This document shows, in pieces, positions 11,974-20,761 of a stretch of DNA of 39,608 nt (position 1 is its first letter; the number at the start of each line of letters is the position of its first letter). Below the pieces are notes generated by a model. The model worked only from the letters and a program-made list of their open reading frames with translations. It was not told where the DNA came from and did not search any database. Source of the stretch: Acidobacteriota bacterium (GTDB lineage Bacteria > Acidobacteriota > Thermoanaerobaculia > Multivoradales > JAHEKO01); NCBI GenBank assembly GCA_022561975.1, contig JADFQD010000011.1, forward strand, positions 1 through 39,608. The letters are read 5' to 3'. Both the position numbers and the translations under genes were made by a program.

Positions 11974-13551
11974 CTACCGAATTGCCGGCACCAACCGGCC
12001 CATCTCGGGCGGCCCGATCGGAGCGTCCTGCTCTTTCAGGTGGTCGACGATCGCCATGGCGATGTCGCGATCGATTTCTTCGATCCATTCGCCGCGGGTG
12101 AAGGTTTCGTAGAGGTCGCCGCCCTCGGCCAGGAAGCGGTTGGTCGCCGAGGTATAGACGCGACTGTCTTCGACCGGCTCGCCACCGATCTCGAGTTCCA
12201 GCAGCCGCTCGCCGACCGGCTGCGCCAAGTCGTAGCGCGCGACCAGGCCCGAAACCTGGATCATGCCGCGCAGCAGCGTAAAGCCCTGCTCTAGGATCGC
12301 TCGGATCTGCCTGCCGGTGAACTCCTGAACCACTACCGTGTTGTAGAACGGGAAAGCGTCTTGGACGTTGCCGAGCGTGATGTCACCCTCGGGCAGATCG
12401 GCCCTGAGACCGCCTGCGTTCATGAACGCGACGTCGGCTCCGGTCCGCTCGCGCAGCACGTCGGCCGAGAATGCGCCCAAAGCCGACTCGGTGTTATAGC
12501 TGCGAATGATGCGCTTTCTTGACCGGCCGACTATCTCCCCGATGACGGGTGCGACCTCGTCTTTATAGGCCTTCATCTTCATGGCCATCACCGGGTGCGG
12601 CTCGAGCTGGTCGCTCCAAACTTTGAGCAACTCACCCTCGTGCGACACGATGTCGCCGGTCTCGGTGTCGTAGCGCACACGGAGAAACCCGAGCCGCGTG
12701 CCGTAGCCGTAGGTCTGCGAGATGATCGCACCGGTCTTGGGATGCACGTAGATCGGCTCGATACCCCGATGAGCATGTCCACCCAGAAGAACGTCTATCG
12801 CCGGCACCTGGCCACACAGGTCGATGTCGGCCTGGAAGTCGCGCTGGATTTCGGGATGGTGCTCGGCGTCGGTCTGCATGGGACCGGTGTGTCCCTGATG
12901 CGCGAGCACGACGATCAAGTCTACGTCGTCCGCTAGTTCTGCGACCGAGCGTTTGATCGCCGGCGCGGGATCTTCGAAGTCGAGATTCTCGACGAACGAC
13001 GGCAGCACCACGCTGCGAGCGTCCTGCCCGATGATCCCTATGACCCCCAGCCGGACCCCTCCGCGCTCGATGATGGCGTGAGGTCGTGCGAACGGAATGT
13101 CCGTGCCCTTGTAGAAGATGTTGGCGCTCAGTGACGGAAAGGCGACCCGGAACATCTGCTTGCGAAAGTTCTCCCAGCCATAGTCGAACTCGTGGTTGCC
13201 GATGCCCAAGGCGTCGTACCCCATGGTGGCCATCATCTCCATGAGCGCCTCACCCTTGGTGAGCTTCGAGAGCATGCCCGTAAACATGTCGCCTGAATCG
13301 AACAGAAAGACCGGCACTCCCCGCTCGGCCTCACGTGCCCTAATCTCCTCGACCAGGCTCATCATCGCGGCCGCGCCGCCGAGATGAGGCGGCGGATCGC
13401 CTTCGAGCCAGTAGGCCGGGATCGGATCGATCGCGCTGTGAAAGTCATTGGTCGAGAGAATCACGGCCTCCTTGATCTCGGCGGACGCCGGCGCCGCGAG
13501 AAACAGACGCAGACACGCAGCAACGACAAACAGACTTGGGGACAGGCTCAT
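11974..13551 (-). CDS. Secreted 5'-nucleotidase / UDP-sugar hydrolase (UshA-like)
   Basis: 525 residues with a signal peptide (about 1-24). The N-terminal calcineurin-like metallophosphoesterase domain has all metal motifs: ILSTNDFHSAIDP, FDSGDMFTG, GNHEFDYG, LAHQGH and GGHAHRGIEP. The C-terminal substrate-specificity domain (from about residue 340) has NAGGLRADLPEGDITLGNV and AFPFYNTVV. It is predicted to dephosphorylate extracellular or periplasmic nucleotides to nucleosides. The length is typical of the family. No lipobox is seen. The convergent AMP nucleosidase gene suggests a shared nucleotide-salvage theme, although the two proteins act in different compartments. Confidence 0.92.
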   Translation of the reverse strand: MSLSPSLFVVAACLRLFLAAPASAEIKEAVILSTNDFHSAIDPIPAYWLEGDPPPHLGGAAAMMSLVEEIRAREAERGVPVFLFDSGDMFTGMLSKLTKGEALMEMMATMGYDALGIGNHEFDYGWENFRKQMFRVAFPSLSANIFYKGTDIPFARPHAIIERGGVRLGVIGIIGQDARSVVLPSFVENLDFEDPAPAIKRSVAELADDVDLIVVLAHQGHTGPMQTDAEHHPEIQRDFQADIDLCGQVPAIDVLLGGHAHRGIEPIYVHPKTGAIISQTYGYGTRLGFLRVRYDTETGDIVSHEGELLKVWSDQLEPHPVMAMKMKAYKDEVAPVIGEIVGRSRKRIIRSYNTESALGAFSADVLRERTGADVAFMNAGGLRADLPEGDITLGNVQDAFPFYNTVVVQEFTGRQIRAILEQGFTLLRGMIQVSGLVARYDLAQPVGERLLELEIGGEPVEDSRVYTSATNRFLAEGGDLYETFTRGEWIEEIDRDIAMAIVDHLKEQDAPIGPPEMGRLVPAIR

Positions 13552-13643
13552 TCAGAGAATCTCCCTCGGTTTCGGACACTTGGGCGCGCCGACGATACCA
13601 GGAGGTCCCGGAAACGACCGGGCAAGTGTTCTAGAATGAGCCC

Positions 13644-13913
13644 ATGTCCACCCGAGGCAGAAAGCAGCACAGCAAAGTCGTATGGGCGGGGTTCACGTAC
13701 AATCCCGCGCCCCGACACACCAAGAAGATTGGCCGCAACGAGCCTTGTCCCTGCGGCAGCGGTACCAAGTACAAGGACTGCCATCAGCGCGACGGCGGAG
13801 CGTTTCTTGCCAAACTGGCCCGCCAAGAAGACAAGCTCCATCGCAAGGAGGCGCGCCGCATGCTCAAGGAGCAGGGCGTTCCCTGGTATCGCCGGCTGTT
13901 TCTTCAGCGCTAA
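13644..13913 (+). CDS. Small SEC-C zinc-binding motif protein
   Basis: 89 residues. Residues about 29-48 contain the complete SEC-C motif [18 protein letters not shown], whose CxC...CH residues bind zinc, as at the SecA C-terminus. Both flanking segments are basic ([11 protein letters not shown] and [15 protein letters not shown]). SEC-C-only proteins are common and may mediate contacts with SecB or ribosomes, but their individual roles are mostly unknown. It is divergent from the 5'-nucleotidase gene. The next gene follows after 19 bases. Confidence 0.85.
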   Translation: MSTRGRKQHSKVVWAGFTYNPAPRHTKKIGRNEPCPCGSGTKYKDCHQRDGGAFLAKLARQEDKLHRKEARRMLKEQGVPWYRRLFLQR

Positions 13914-13932
13914 CGACAGCAGTAGGGGACGC

Positions 13933-14202
13933 ATGAAATCGATCATCAGCAAAGCCCGCAGGCCACTCAAGATTCGTCTCTCGCGCGGCCGGGTGTTGCA
14001 CCTGGGCCCGGGTAAGGAAGGTCAAATCGCAACCGAGGACGCCGATCGCGAGTCGTTCAAGAAGCTCGTCGAAGCCGGCGACGTCGAGATCGTCGGCGAG
14101 GGATCGGGGCCGGTCACGTCGGGAGGCAACGTCGCATCCAGCCATCCGGACGCGCGCGGGCACCATCCGAGCATGTCGATCAAAAAGCGCGGGGATCGAT
14201 AG
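13933..14202 (+). CDS. Small conserved hypothetical protein
   Basis: 89 residues. The N-terminal part is basic (KARRPLKIRLSRGRVLHLGP) and is followed by a short acidic helix (DRESFKKLVEAGDVEIVGEG). The tail is Gly/Ser/His-rich and probably disordered. The pattern of an LxxGRVLHLGPGKxGQI strand followed by VKKLVEAG-like residues recurs in small uncharacterised bacterial proteins, but I cannot name a family. GGGGAC precedes the ATG. It is probably cotranscribed with the SEC-C gene 19 bases upstream. There is no signal peptide or membrane segment. Confidence 0.65.
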   Translation: MKSIISKARRPLKIRLSRGRVLHLGPGKEGQIATEDADRESFKKLVEAGDVEIVGEGSGPVTSGGNVASSHPDARGHHPSMSIKKRGDR

Positions 14203-14257
14203 CGAAGGCACCGGGCAGGTGCTCCGGCCGAATCATCCGAACCATCGGCTTTAGGCA

Positions 14258-15073
14258 ATGCCCTCCCGAGCCGACAGCCCGTACAGTCGGCTCAACTATC
14301 GGCGCCTGATCGCGTGGCCGGAGCGCATCAAACGCGAGTGGCCGTTTCTCGAACGCGAGATCAGCCGCTCCCCGGAGAGAAGCGTCATCGATCTCGGCAG
14401 TGGTACCGGCGAGCACGCCCGGCACCTGGCCTCCCAGGGCGTTCGCACCCTGGGCGTCGATCGCTCCGGGGAGCAGATCGCCAAGGCCCGGGACTTCGAG
14501 AACGAATTCCCGTACGGACCGACCTTCCTCGAGGGCGATGTCACCGAGGTCGGTCGGCTGACCTCGGAGCACTTCGGGCTGGCTCTGTGCCTTGGAAACG
14601 TCCTGCCCCATTTCGAAGACGACGAACTAGAGGAGACGCTGCGCCAAACGGCGCGGATACTCTTACCCGACGGCCGGCTCCTGATTCAGCTGCTCAACTA
14701 CGAGCGGATCTTCTCCCAGAGGATCCGGTACTTGCCCTTGAATTTTCGCGACAATCCCGAAGCGGACGGCGAAATCGCTTTCCTACGCCTGCTGCGCTTC
14801 CATGATGAAGGCGGTCACGAGGACCTTGACGACCAACGCCACATCTGGTTCTATCCGACGACCCTGGCGCTGCGTCCGGGTACGGATCGGCCGGTCGAGG
14901 TCCAAGCCTCGAGGGAAGTCCGGTTGAGGGCCTGGAAACGGAAGGAACTGGAGACCCTCCTGCCCGCGAACGGCTTCGAAATCACGGCGCTCTACGGCGA
15001 CATGACCGGAGGGGCCTACGAGGAGGAGACGTCATCGGATCTGGTCCTGGTGGCGGTCAAGCATGAGTGCTGA
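14258..15073 (+). CDS. Class I SAM-dependent methyltransferase
   Basis: 271 residues, cytoplasmic. SAM-binding motif I is VIDLGSGTGEHARHLA (about residues 44-59), followed by the acidic end of strand 2 (TLGVDRSGEQI), motif II-like LALCLGNVLPHF, and the post-II LLPDGRLLIQLLNYER. The C-terminal half (about 175-265) contributes the substrate-binding sheet and ends with the typical ALYGDM...SSDLVLVA pattern of Methyltransf_11/25-type small-molecule enzymes. The substrate cannot be inferred. It follows the small hypothetical gene by 55 bases and may belong to the same transcript. Confidence 0.88.
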   Translation: MPSRADSPYSRLNYRRLIAWPERIKREWPFLEREISRSPERSVIDLGSGTGEHARHLASQGVRTLGVDRSGEQIAKARDFENEFPYGPTFLEGDVTEVGRLTSEHFGLALCLGNVLPHFEDDELEETLRQTARILLPDGRLLIQLLNYERIFSQRIRYLPLNFRDNPEADGEIAFLRLLRFHDEGGHEDLDDQRHIWFYPTTLALRPGTDRPVEVQASREVRLRAWKRKELETLLPANGFEITALYGDMTGGAYEEETSSDLVLVAVKHEC

Positions 15074-15171
15074 GCCGGATACCGGGAGCGATGGCACGTT
15101 GCGTGCTGTCAAATTCGGCAGGCCGCGTGGGCCGGCTCGCAGTTCCTTACACTTGTAGAAGGAGATCCGTC

Positions 15172-15789
15172 ATGAAACGACTCACGACAGCTCTTGCCGC
15201 TATCCTGCTGGCCGCAGCTTTTCCGACGACGGCCACAGCCGGTGGTCCGCTCTATGTAACCGGAGCGATTCTCAACGCATCTACAAGTATCGACGTGCAA
15301 ACCGATTTTCAACGCCTGATCGATGATGACGACAACGGCAAGAGCTTTGGCGTCGGGTTTCATATCGGCAAGCATCTGGCGATCGAAGGCACCTACTACG
15401 ATCTGGGAACCGCTCAGGAGCTGAGTATCTGCTCGGATCCCGAGGCACTGTGCGTGGCACAGCCCCCCTGCTCGGATCCGGAGATGCCGTGCGCGGCACT
15501 GGTCGTACCCGCGATGGTCGACTCGACCGCGATCACGGTTTCGGTGCTTCCCCACTGGCCTCTGACCGAGCACCTCTCGATCTACGGCCGACTCGGCGTC
15601 GCGACCTGGGAGAGCGACGTCACCGAGGCCTTTGCCGGCACCACGACGAGAAACATCAGCGACGAAGAGTTCATCTTCGGTGCCGGGATTCGCCTCGAGC
15701 TGCTCGGACCTCTCGGGGCCTTTGTCGAGGTTTCGCGAATCGCCGACACCTTCGAAACCGTCTCGCTGGGCGCCACGCTCGGCTTCTAG
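15172..15789 (+). CDS. Outer-membrane beta-barrel protein (OmpA/OmpW-type fold)
   Basis: 205 residues with a clear signal peptide (MKRLTTALAAILLAAAFPTTATA). Alternating strands such as FGVGFHIGKHLAIEGTYYDL and LSIYGRLGVATWES, with a terminal strand VSLGATLGF ending in Phe, indicate an eight-stranded barrel in the outer membrane. Residues about 86-110 hold two near-identical Cys-containing repeats (CSDPEALC and CSDPEMPC), probably a disulphide-bonded extracellular loop. A strong AGAAGGAGA precedes the ATG at 15172; upstream in-frame codons are rejected for lack of a ribosome-binding site. The stop is 4 bases from the start of the VWFA gene, implying translational coupling. Confidence 0.85.
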   Translation: MKRLTTALAAILLAAAFPTTATAGGPLYVTGAILNASTSIDVQTDFQRLIDDDDNGKSFGVGFHIGKHLAIEGTYYDLGTAQELSICSDPEALCVAQPPCSDPEMPCAALVVPAMVDSTAITVSVLPHWPLTEHLSIYGRLGVATWESDVTEAFAGTTTRNISDEEFIFGAGIRLELLGPLGAFVEVSRIADTFETVSLGATLGF

Positions 15790-15793
15790 GGAC

Positions 15794-17947
15794 TTGCCGA
15801 GAAAGCTACCAATTCTGATCGCGCTGCTGGTGCTCGCGGGCTCCGGCAGTGCCCGACTCCAGGGCCAATCCGGAGGCCTCGGGGCTGCGCTCGCGCAGAG
15901 CCGCAATCTGATCCGGGCTGACCGCTTGCTGCAATCGGGCGAAATGGCGAGCGGCGAGTTCGAGGTACTCGCCGAACTGGCGCTCGGAGACAACGTATCC
16001 GAATCGGCGGTCTCGGCTCTCGCGGTACGCGTATTCACGGCCGAGCCGCCGCCCGCCGGAACTCGCTGGGTGATCACGTTACTGGCGCCCACCGTGGACT
16101 TGGAGCCGCTCATCCATCATGGCTTGGCCGAATGGCGCCCGGCGGCAGCGGCTGCCGGCCGTACCGGAACTACCGCAACTAACGGAGCTACCGACACTGG
16201 CGGCACTGGCGCCTCTGCCGCTACCCCCACGCTACGCGGCTGGGTCTATTTCGCCCAAGTCGCCGTTCCTGAGGATTTTCAGGACGCCGCAGTCGCGGTC
16301 GAGAACTTGACAACCGGCAGTTGGGGCGCGGCATTGGTCGAGTTCACCGACGAGATTGCAACCAGCAGGTCGGGGTTGGCAATCTTGACCGCGGTCGGGC
16401 CGGTCCCGGCTTCGCCTGTTCGCCTGCCGCTACCCACGCCCTACCAACCCGCCGAGCCTGCTGGGCATGCCGAGCCAGCTGAGCCCGTCCGTACAATCCC
16501 CACCTCCGCCCCGATCGCGGCATCCGCACCAGCCGTGGGAGCCGCTCGAGCCGCTGGAGCCAGGGCAGCCCCGGCGCCTGTGGGCGAGATCATCAAGCTG
16601 ATCCCGCCCGCCCGGCGGCCGGTTGTGGGTCGGGTCCGCTTCCGCACCGTGGTCACGATGGACGGCATCCGTTCGACGGTTTTTTACCTCGATGGCGAGC
16701 GCGTCGCCGAGGACAGGCGCTCGCCGTTCTCGGCAATGCTCGATTTGGGTCCGACGCCGCGAGCTCGGGTGATTCGCGTCGAAGCGTTCGGGTACCAAGA
16801 CCTCAAACTGGGTGAGGACGAGATCACCATCAACCTCGACCAACAGCCGTTCGCCGTTCGAATCGGCGATTTGGAGAGTGACGGCAGCGGCAAGACTCGC
16901 GTCACGGCCAGGATCTCGGTGCCTCCAGCCGAGCAATTGGCGCGCGTCGAGTTCTACAAGAACCAGGAACTGGTGGCGACGCTGTCGGAACCGCCGTTCG
17001 AGGCGACGTTCGAGGGAAGTCGCGACCCCTCGGATTTTCTGCGTGTCGTCGCCTATCTCGTGAACGGAGACAGCCTCGAAGACGCCAGGCTCTTCTCCGA
17101 TCAGGTGATGAGCGAGCGGATCGAGGTCAACCTGGTCGAGGTCTATGCCGTGGTGTCCGACCGCGACGGCAACCCGGTTCAGGACCTCTCTCGCGATCGA
17201 TTCCGGCTGACCCAGGGGCGGCGCGAAATCCCGATCGAGCGCTTCGCCCTAGCCGACGAGGTGCCCCTGGTGCTGGGATTGATCATCGACAGCTCGCAGA
17301 GCATGGATTTCTTGATGGACGATACCAAACGCGCGGCGGCGCGATTTCTGTCGCAAACGGTTCTCGAGAACGACCGAGCCTTCCTGGTCGACTTCGATAC
17401 TCAGCCGCGACTCGCACAGGGTCTGAGTGGTGACCTCGGCGTTCTCCTACCGGCACTGGGGCGGCTACAGGTGGGGGGCAACACCGCGCTCTATGACGCG
17501 GTCGTCTACTCATTGACTCAATTCGAACGCGAACCCGGTCGCCGTGCCCTGGTGCTGCTGACCGACGGCCGCGATTACGGCAGCAAGTTCGGCCCCAAGC
17601 GAGCCCTGGCGGAAGCCCGGAGGCTCGGAGTTCCAGTGTACGTCATCGCGATCAGCGATCTCGCCAACCGCATGCCCGGCGCCTGGATGCAGAAGCAGCC
17701 CAAGAAGGGCTTCCCGGTGGATGCGTTTCTGGAGAGCTTCAGCAAGGGCACGGGCGGGCGGGTGTTTTCGATCATCGACATGAACGAACTGGAAACGGTC
17801 TACGAGGTCATCAACGTCGAGTTGCGCAACCAGTACCTGTTGGCGTTCTCGACCTCCGAGCCACTTTCCCAGAAGGAACTGGAGTCTCTCGAGGTGTCGG
17901 TGACCGGGCGGGGACTCTCGACACGGATCGTGGTCCTCGAACGCTAG
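15794..17947 (+). CDS. Secreted VWFA-domain protein, TIGR03436-like
   Basis: 717 residues from a TTG start. The TTG gives a signal peptide (LPILIALLVLAGSGSA) and lies 4 bases after the barrel gene stop, so translation is probably coupled. Residues about 25-110 are helical and solenoid-like. About 110-270 are low-complexity linkers built from 9-nt repeats. Two Ig-like segments follow. The acidobacterial-type domain starts at VNLVEVYAVVSDRDGNP. In the VWA domain (about 489-630) the MIDAS motif is DSSQS (about 499-503), with a Thr in GGNTALYDA and an Asp in LLTDGRD, so metal binding is intact. It is probably a periplasmic or surface protein-binding factor; the ligand is unknown. Confidence 0.85.
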   Translation: MPRKLPILIALLVLAGSGSARLQGQSGGLGAALAQSRNLIRADRLLQSGEMASGEFEVLAELALGDNVSESAVSALAVRVFTAEPPPAGTRWVITLLAPTVDLEPLIHHGLAEWRPAAAAAGRTGTTATNGATDTGGTGASAATPTLRGWVYFAQVAVPEDFQDAAVAVENLTTGSWGAALVEFTDEIATSRSGLAILTAVGPVPASPVRLPLPTPYQPAEPAGHAEPAEPVRTIPTSAPIAASAPAVGAARAAGARAAPAPVGEIIKLIPPARRPVVGRVRFRTVVTMDGIRSTVFYLDGERVAEDRRSPFSAMLDLGPTPRARVIRVEAFGYQDLKLGEDEITINLDQQPFAVRIGDLESDGSGKTRVTARISVPPAEQLARVEFYKNQELVATLSEPPFEATFEGSRDPSDFLRVVAYLVNGDSLEDARLFSDQVMSERIEVNLVEVYAVVSDRDGNPVQDLSRDRFRLTQGRREIPIERFALADEVPLVLGLIIDSSQSMDFLMDDTKRAAARFLSQTVLENDRAFLVDFDTQPRLAQGLSGDLGVLLPALGRLQVGGNTALYDAVVYSLTQFEREPGRRALVLLTDGRDYGSKFGPKRALAEARRLGVPVYVIAISDLANRMPGAWMQKQPKKGFPVDAFLESFSKGTGGRVFSIIDMNELETVYEVINVELRNQYLLAFSTSEPLSQKELESLEVSVTGRGLSTRIVVLER
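16157..16218 (+). repeat. 9-nt degenerate tandem repeat in the VWFA gene (first block)
   Basis: Seven consecutive 9-nt units such as GGAACTACC, GCAACTAAC, GGAGCTACC and GGCACTGGC encode GRT/GTT/ATN/GAT/DTG/GTG/ASA. They interrupt the protein between a helical solenoid and a beta-rich segment. Confidence 0.7.
16451..16486 (+). repeat. 9-nt repeat in the VWFA gene (second block)
   Basis: Units GCCGAGCCT, GCTGGGCAT, GCCGAGCCA and GCTGAGCCC encode AEP/AGH/AEP/AEP, the same tripeptides as the tail of the EF-hand propeller but read here from the plus strand. Confidence 0.75.
16535..16570 (+). repeat. 9-nt repeat in the VWFA gene (third block)
   Basis: Units GTGGGAGCC, GCTCGAGCC, GCTGGAGCC and AGGGCAGCC encode VGA/ARA/AGA/RAA. 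It lies about 50 bases after the second block, within the same disordered linker. Confidence 0.7.
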
Positions 17948-18033
17948 TCGCCTTGATCTCCAACTCCGACAGCGCATGCCTCCGGGATATAGTCTCGATG
18001 CCGGGGAACGCCGGCGGAAAGAATGAGACCAGG

Positions 18034-18294
18034 ATGACAGAACTTGGCGACCTGAGCGATTGGATCTGGTTCGGCGCCGTGGCGTTATGGATGCTGACGC
18101 GGATTTTGCCGCGCCTGTTCCGAGGCCGGTCCCAGGCCTCCGCCCAACCGGCGGCGCCTCGGACCAAGTCCGTTCGGCAACCACCCGCCCGCCTGCCTGA
18201 TCAGCACCTCTCGACCCCAAAGCTCCCGGCCCATCAGCAGGACCCTGAAATTCAGAACAGCCTCCCGAAAGCGGCTCCCATCGAGCCTCACTAG
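18034..18294 (+). CDS. Small single-span membrane protein
   Basis: 86 residues starting at the ATG preceded by GACCAGG. One membrane segment lies near the N-terminus (DWIWFGAVALWMLTRILPRL), then a basic stop-transfer (RLFRGR) and a Pro/Ala/Gln-rich tail that is probably disordered. No family is recognised. It sits between the VWFA gene and the sulfatase-like gene, with 15 bases to the latter, so cotranscription is likely. The proposed orientation, N-out with a cytoplasmic tail, follows from the positive charges. It could be a short accessory subunit, but nothing shows of what. Confidence 0.6.
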   Translation: MTELGDLSDWIWFGAVALWMLTRILPRLFRGRSQASAQPAAPRTKSVRQPPARLPDQHLSTPKLPAHQQDPEIQNSLPKAAPIEPH

Positions 18295-18309
18295 GGTCTG
18301 GTCTCCCGA

Positions 18310-19839
18310 ATGGGTCGAACCGGCGGAATCGCCAGGATCGCATCGCTCATCCTGGTGGTTTCGATCTTGGCTGGATGCTCGAAACCGCGCTTCCCCGATC
18401 GGCCCAACATCCTCTTGATCACGGTCGATACCCTGCGCGCCGACCACCTCTCGAGCTATGGCTATCCGCGCGCCACATCGCCGGTGATCGACCGGCTGGC
18501 GGCCGAGGGCATGCGCTTCGACAGTGCCTCCGTTCAGTGGCCGAAGACCGGCCCTTCGTTCGCCTCGATCTTCACCGCGACCTATCCGAAAGACAACGGC
18601 ATCGTGCGCAAGGTCGGCGTTCCGATGCCGCAAGCCTTTCGGATGCTAGCCGAGATTCTGCGGAGTCAGGGCTACGAAACCCATGCCGTGGTCTCGAACG
18701 GTGCCCTGGGAAGTGAGTTCGGATTCGGCCAGGGTTTCGAGACCTACCTCGAAAGCTGGAAATCGCCGCCGCCGACCCCTGATGCCGACAACACCGCGGC
18801 CGCGACCGTCAATGCACTGGCAAATGTGATCATCGAGGGGCTCGACGGGAAAAAACCCTACTTCCTTTGGGTTCACTACCTCGACCCGCACGCTCCCTAC
18901 ACTCCTCCCGCCGAGTGGAGCGATCGCTTCCAAAACGACGAGTGGTACTCGCCCGAGCCCAAGATCGACATCCGGAAAGATCGACCTCGACGGCAGATGA
19001 CCGGTATCGGCTCGTCTCAGGTTTTGGACGGCCGTGACGAACTCGGCTTTTACGTTGCCCGCTACGACGCCGAGATCGCCTACACCGACCACCATATCGG
19101 CCGGCTACTCGCAACGCTCGAGGGCAAGGGATTGCTCGACAACACCTTGACGGTCCTCACCTCCGACCATGGCGAATCGCTCGGCGAGCATTACTACTAC
19201 TTCGATCACGGGCGCTTCGGCTACCAGACCTGCGTTCACGTGCCGTTGATCGTCCACTTCCCCGGGGTCATCCCGGCAGGCGTCGATAGCGACCCGGTCG
19301 AGCTGATCCATCTCACACCGACCCTGCTCGAGGCCGCCGGGGTCGCCCTCGACGACGGGACCTGGATGCAGGGCCGCTCGCTCGGCTCCCGCTTGTTCGC
19401 GGAGCGGGACCTCGGATCGCCGGAGTCATCGCCGGAATCGTCGGAGACTTCGGCGCCGGCCCCGGGGCCGGCCCCGGGGCCGGCGACCTACGCCTTCACC
19501 GAAGCCGGCTATGGCGAAAACCGGCAGTGGCTCAAGATGGTCCGCGATCGCCGGTTCAAGCTGACCCACGCCACGGTTTCGAGCGACCAGCGCTGGATCG
19601 GTGGAAACGGGGTACCCTGGATTCTTTACGATCTCGACAACGATCCCGGAGAGCTCGAGAACGTAGCGGAGGACTTCCCTAAGGACTTCCGGCGTCTACG
19701 TCGGCAACTTCTGGATTGGTGGAACGCTCCGGCCTTCGACGTCGAGATCGATCAGGAGGCAGGCGGCGAGCCGCAGGAGCCGCCTGAGATGGACGAGAAG
19801 ACCCGCGATCAGCTCAAGGCTCTCGGGTATCTGCAATAG
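18310..19839 (+). CDS. Sulfatase-superfamily lipoprotein with Thr nucleophile
   Basis: 509 residues. The signal peptide ends in lipobox LAGC (Cys23). The alkaline-phosphatase/sulfatase core starts NILLITVDTLRADHLSSYGY, with metal ligand Asp40. The position that carries the Cys or Ser converted to formylglycine in sulfatases is Thr80 here (WPKTGPSFAS). A second metal site is TSDHGESLGEH, and PHAPYTPP and FDHGRFGY follow the family. A Thr nucleophile is typical of phospho-transferases or hydrolases such as the LtaS/EptA branch and argues against formylglycine-dependent sulfatase activity. A Ser/Pro/Gly low-complexity block (SPES and APGP repeats, about residues 370-393) sits in a surface loop. 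The 3' end overlaps the convergent alpha/beta-hydrolase gene by 26 bases. Confidence 0.85.
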   Translation: MGRTGGIARIASLILVVSILAGCSKPRFPDRPNILLITVDTLRADHLSSYGYPRATSPVIDRLAAEGMRFDSASVQWPKTGPSFASIFTATYPKDNGIVRKVGVPMPQAFRMLAEILRSQGYETHAVVSNGALGSEFGFGQGFETYLESWKSPPPTPDADNTAAATVNALANVIIEGLDGKKPYFLWVHYLDPHAPYTPPAEWSDRFQNDEWYSPEPKIDIRKDRPRRQMTGIGSSQVLDGRDELGFYVARYDAEIAYTDHHIGRLLATLEGKGLLDNTLTVLTSDHGESLGEHYYYFDHGRFGYQTCVHVPLIVHFPGVIPAGVDSDPVELIHLTPTLLEAAGVALDDGTWMQGRSLGSRLFAERDLGSPESSPESSETSAPAPGPAPGPATYAFTEAGYGENRQWLKMVRDRRFKLTHATVSSDQRWIGGNGVPWILYDLDNDPGELENVAEDFPKDFRRLRRQLLDWWNAPAFDVEIDQEAGGEPQEPPEMDEKTRDQLKALGYLQ

Positions 19840-20647
19840 AGCGCAAAAACTCCGACCAAGCCTTCCAGTAGGCCTCGCCTCCCACGACCCAGGTGTCGTT
19901 ATGCGCTCCGCCCTCGACCGTGTGCAAGCTCTTCCGAGACGCCCTCGCAGCCGCTTCGAAGAGCCGCGCCGCCATCGGGTAAGGGACGACTTCGTCTCGA
20001 TTGCCGTGCAGCAACAGCAGCGGGGCGCCCACTTGGCCGATTTTGGCGAGACAATCGAAGCGGTAGGCGACCAGATATCGCGCCAACGGGATCCCGCTCG
20101 ACGCGGCCATGTCGGGGAGGCTGGTGAAAGTGGACTCCGCGATCAAACCATCAACCGAGTGCCGAGTCGCCACATCGATCGCGACCGCTCCACCCAGGGA
20201 GCGCCCGAAGACCACCAGCTTGCGATCCCCGGCGCGGCGGCGTGCCTCGCGCAGGCCGGCCTCGCCGGCGGCATAGAGAGACTGTTCGGAAGGTCTCCCG
20301 CCCGAATCTCCATAGCCGGGGTACTCGACCTGGAAGACACTTACTCCGAGCCTCGAGACCAGCGCCGCCACGTTCTCGAGCCGGTCGGCGATGGTGCCGG
20401 CGTTGCCATGGAACATGACGATCACTGCACCGGTTGCTTCTCCAGCTACCCACCACGCCTGAACGCGATCACCCGAGGCATCGAGCCAAACCTCCTCGAA
20501 GGACAGGCCGAGCGCCGCCGGGGTGCGCCACTGCCCCTGCTCCGGGTAGAAGAGAACACTGTCGGTGAAACGGCGAAAGACCATCGGCGACAAGTACCAG
20601 ATCAAGACCAAGATCAGCGCTGAAGCCAGCGCGCGGCGAACCGTCAT
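19814..20647 (-). CDS. Membrane-anchored alpha/beta hydrolase (BEM46-like)
   Basis: 277 residues. An N-terminal anchor or uncleaved signal (ALASALILVLIWYLSP) precedes the hydrolase domain. Visible motifs are the oxyanion HGNAG (about residue 80), EYPGYGDSGG, the nucleophile elbow GRSLGGA, the acid in HGNRDEVVP, and the catalytic His in GGAHND, so the triad is complete. This matches the DUF/BEM46/ABHD13-like serine hydrolases, whose substrates are largely unknown. It overlaps the convergent sulfatase-like gene by 26 bases. Its 5' end faces the large inverted repeat at 20673. Confidence 0.88.
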   Translation of the reverse strand: MTVRRALASALILVLIWYLSPMVFRRFTDSVLFYPEQGQWRTPAALGLSFEEVWLDASGDRVQAWWVAGEATGAVIVMFHGNAGTIADRLENVAALVSRLGVSVFQVEYPGYGDSGGRPSEQSLYAAGEAGLREARRRAGDRKLVVFGRSLGGAVAIDVATRHSVDGLIAESTFTSLPDMAASSGIPLARYLVAYRFDCLAKIGQVGAPLLLLHGNRDEVVPYPMAARLFEAAARASRKSLHTVEGGAHNDTWVVGGEAYWKAWSEFLRSIADTREP

Positions 20648-20672
20648 GGGCGACTTCGAGAATACCCCGTCC

Positions 20673-20736
20673 TAGCAGCCCGTGGTAGAAGTCGAGACGG
20701 CCGCGCGACCATCTCGACTTCTACCACGGGCTGCTA
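20673..20736. repeat. Perfect 25-bp inverted repeat with 14-nt loop
   Basis: The left arm (20673-20697) begins TAGCAGCCCGTGGTAGAAGT and the right arm (20712-20736) is its exact reverse complement. It lies between divergent genes, 25 bases from the hydrolase start and 25 bases from the GH99-like start. A 25-bp perfect stem is longer than an ordinary terminator. Partial matches to the arm occur at 11132, 24358, 26805 and 26851. Confidence 0.95.
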
Positions 20737-20761
20737 GCCTGAGGCGGTATGATCGGCGCTC

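Noticed and set aside
18310-19839. Formylglycine-dependent sulfatase
   Set aside because: The Cys/Ser needed for formylglycine is a Thr, so the superfamily is right but the sulfatase activity is not supported.
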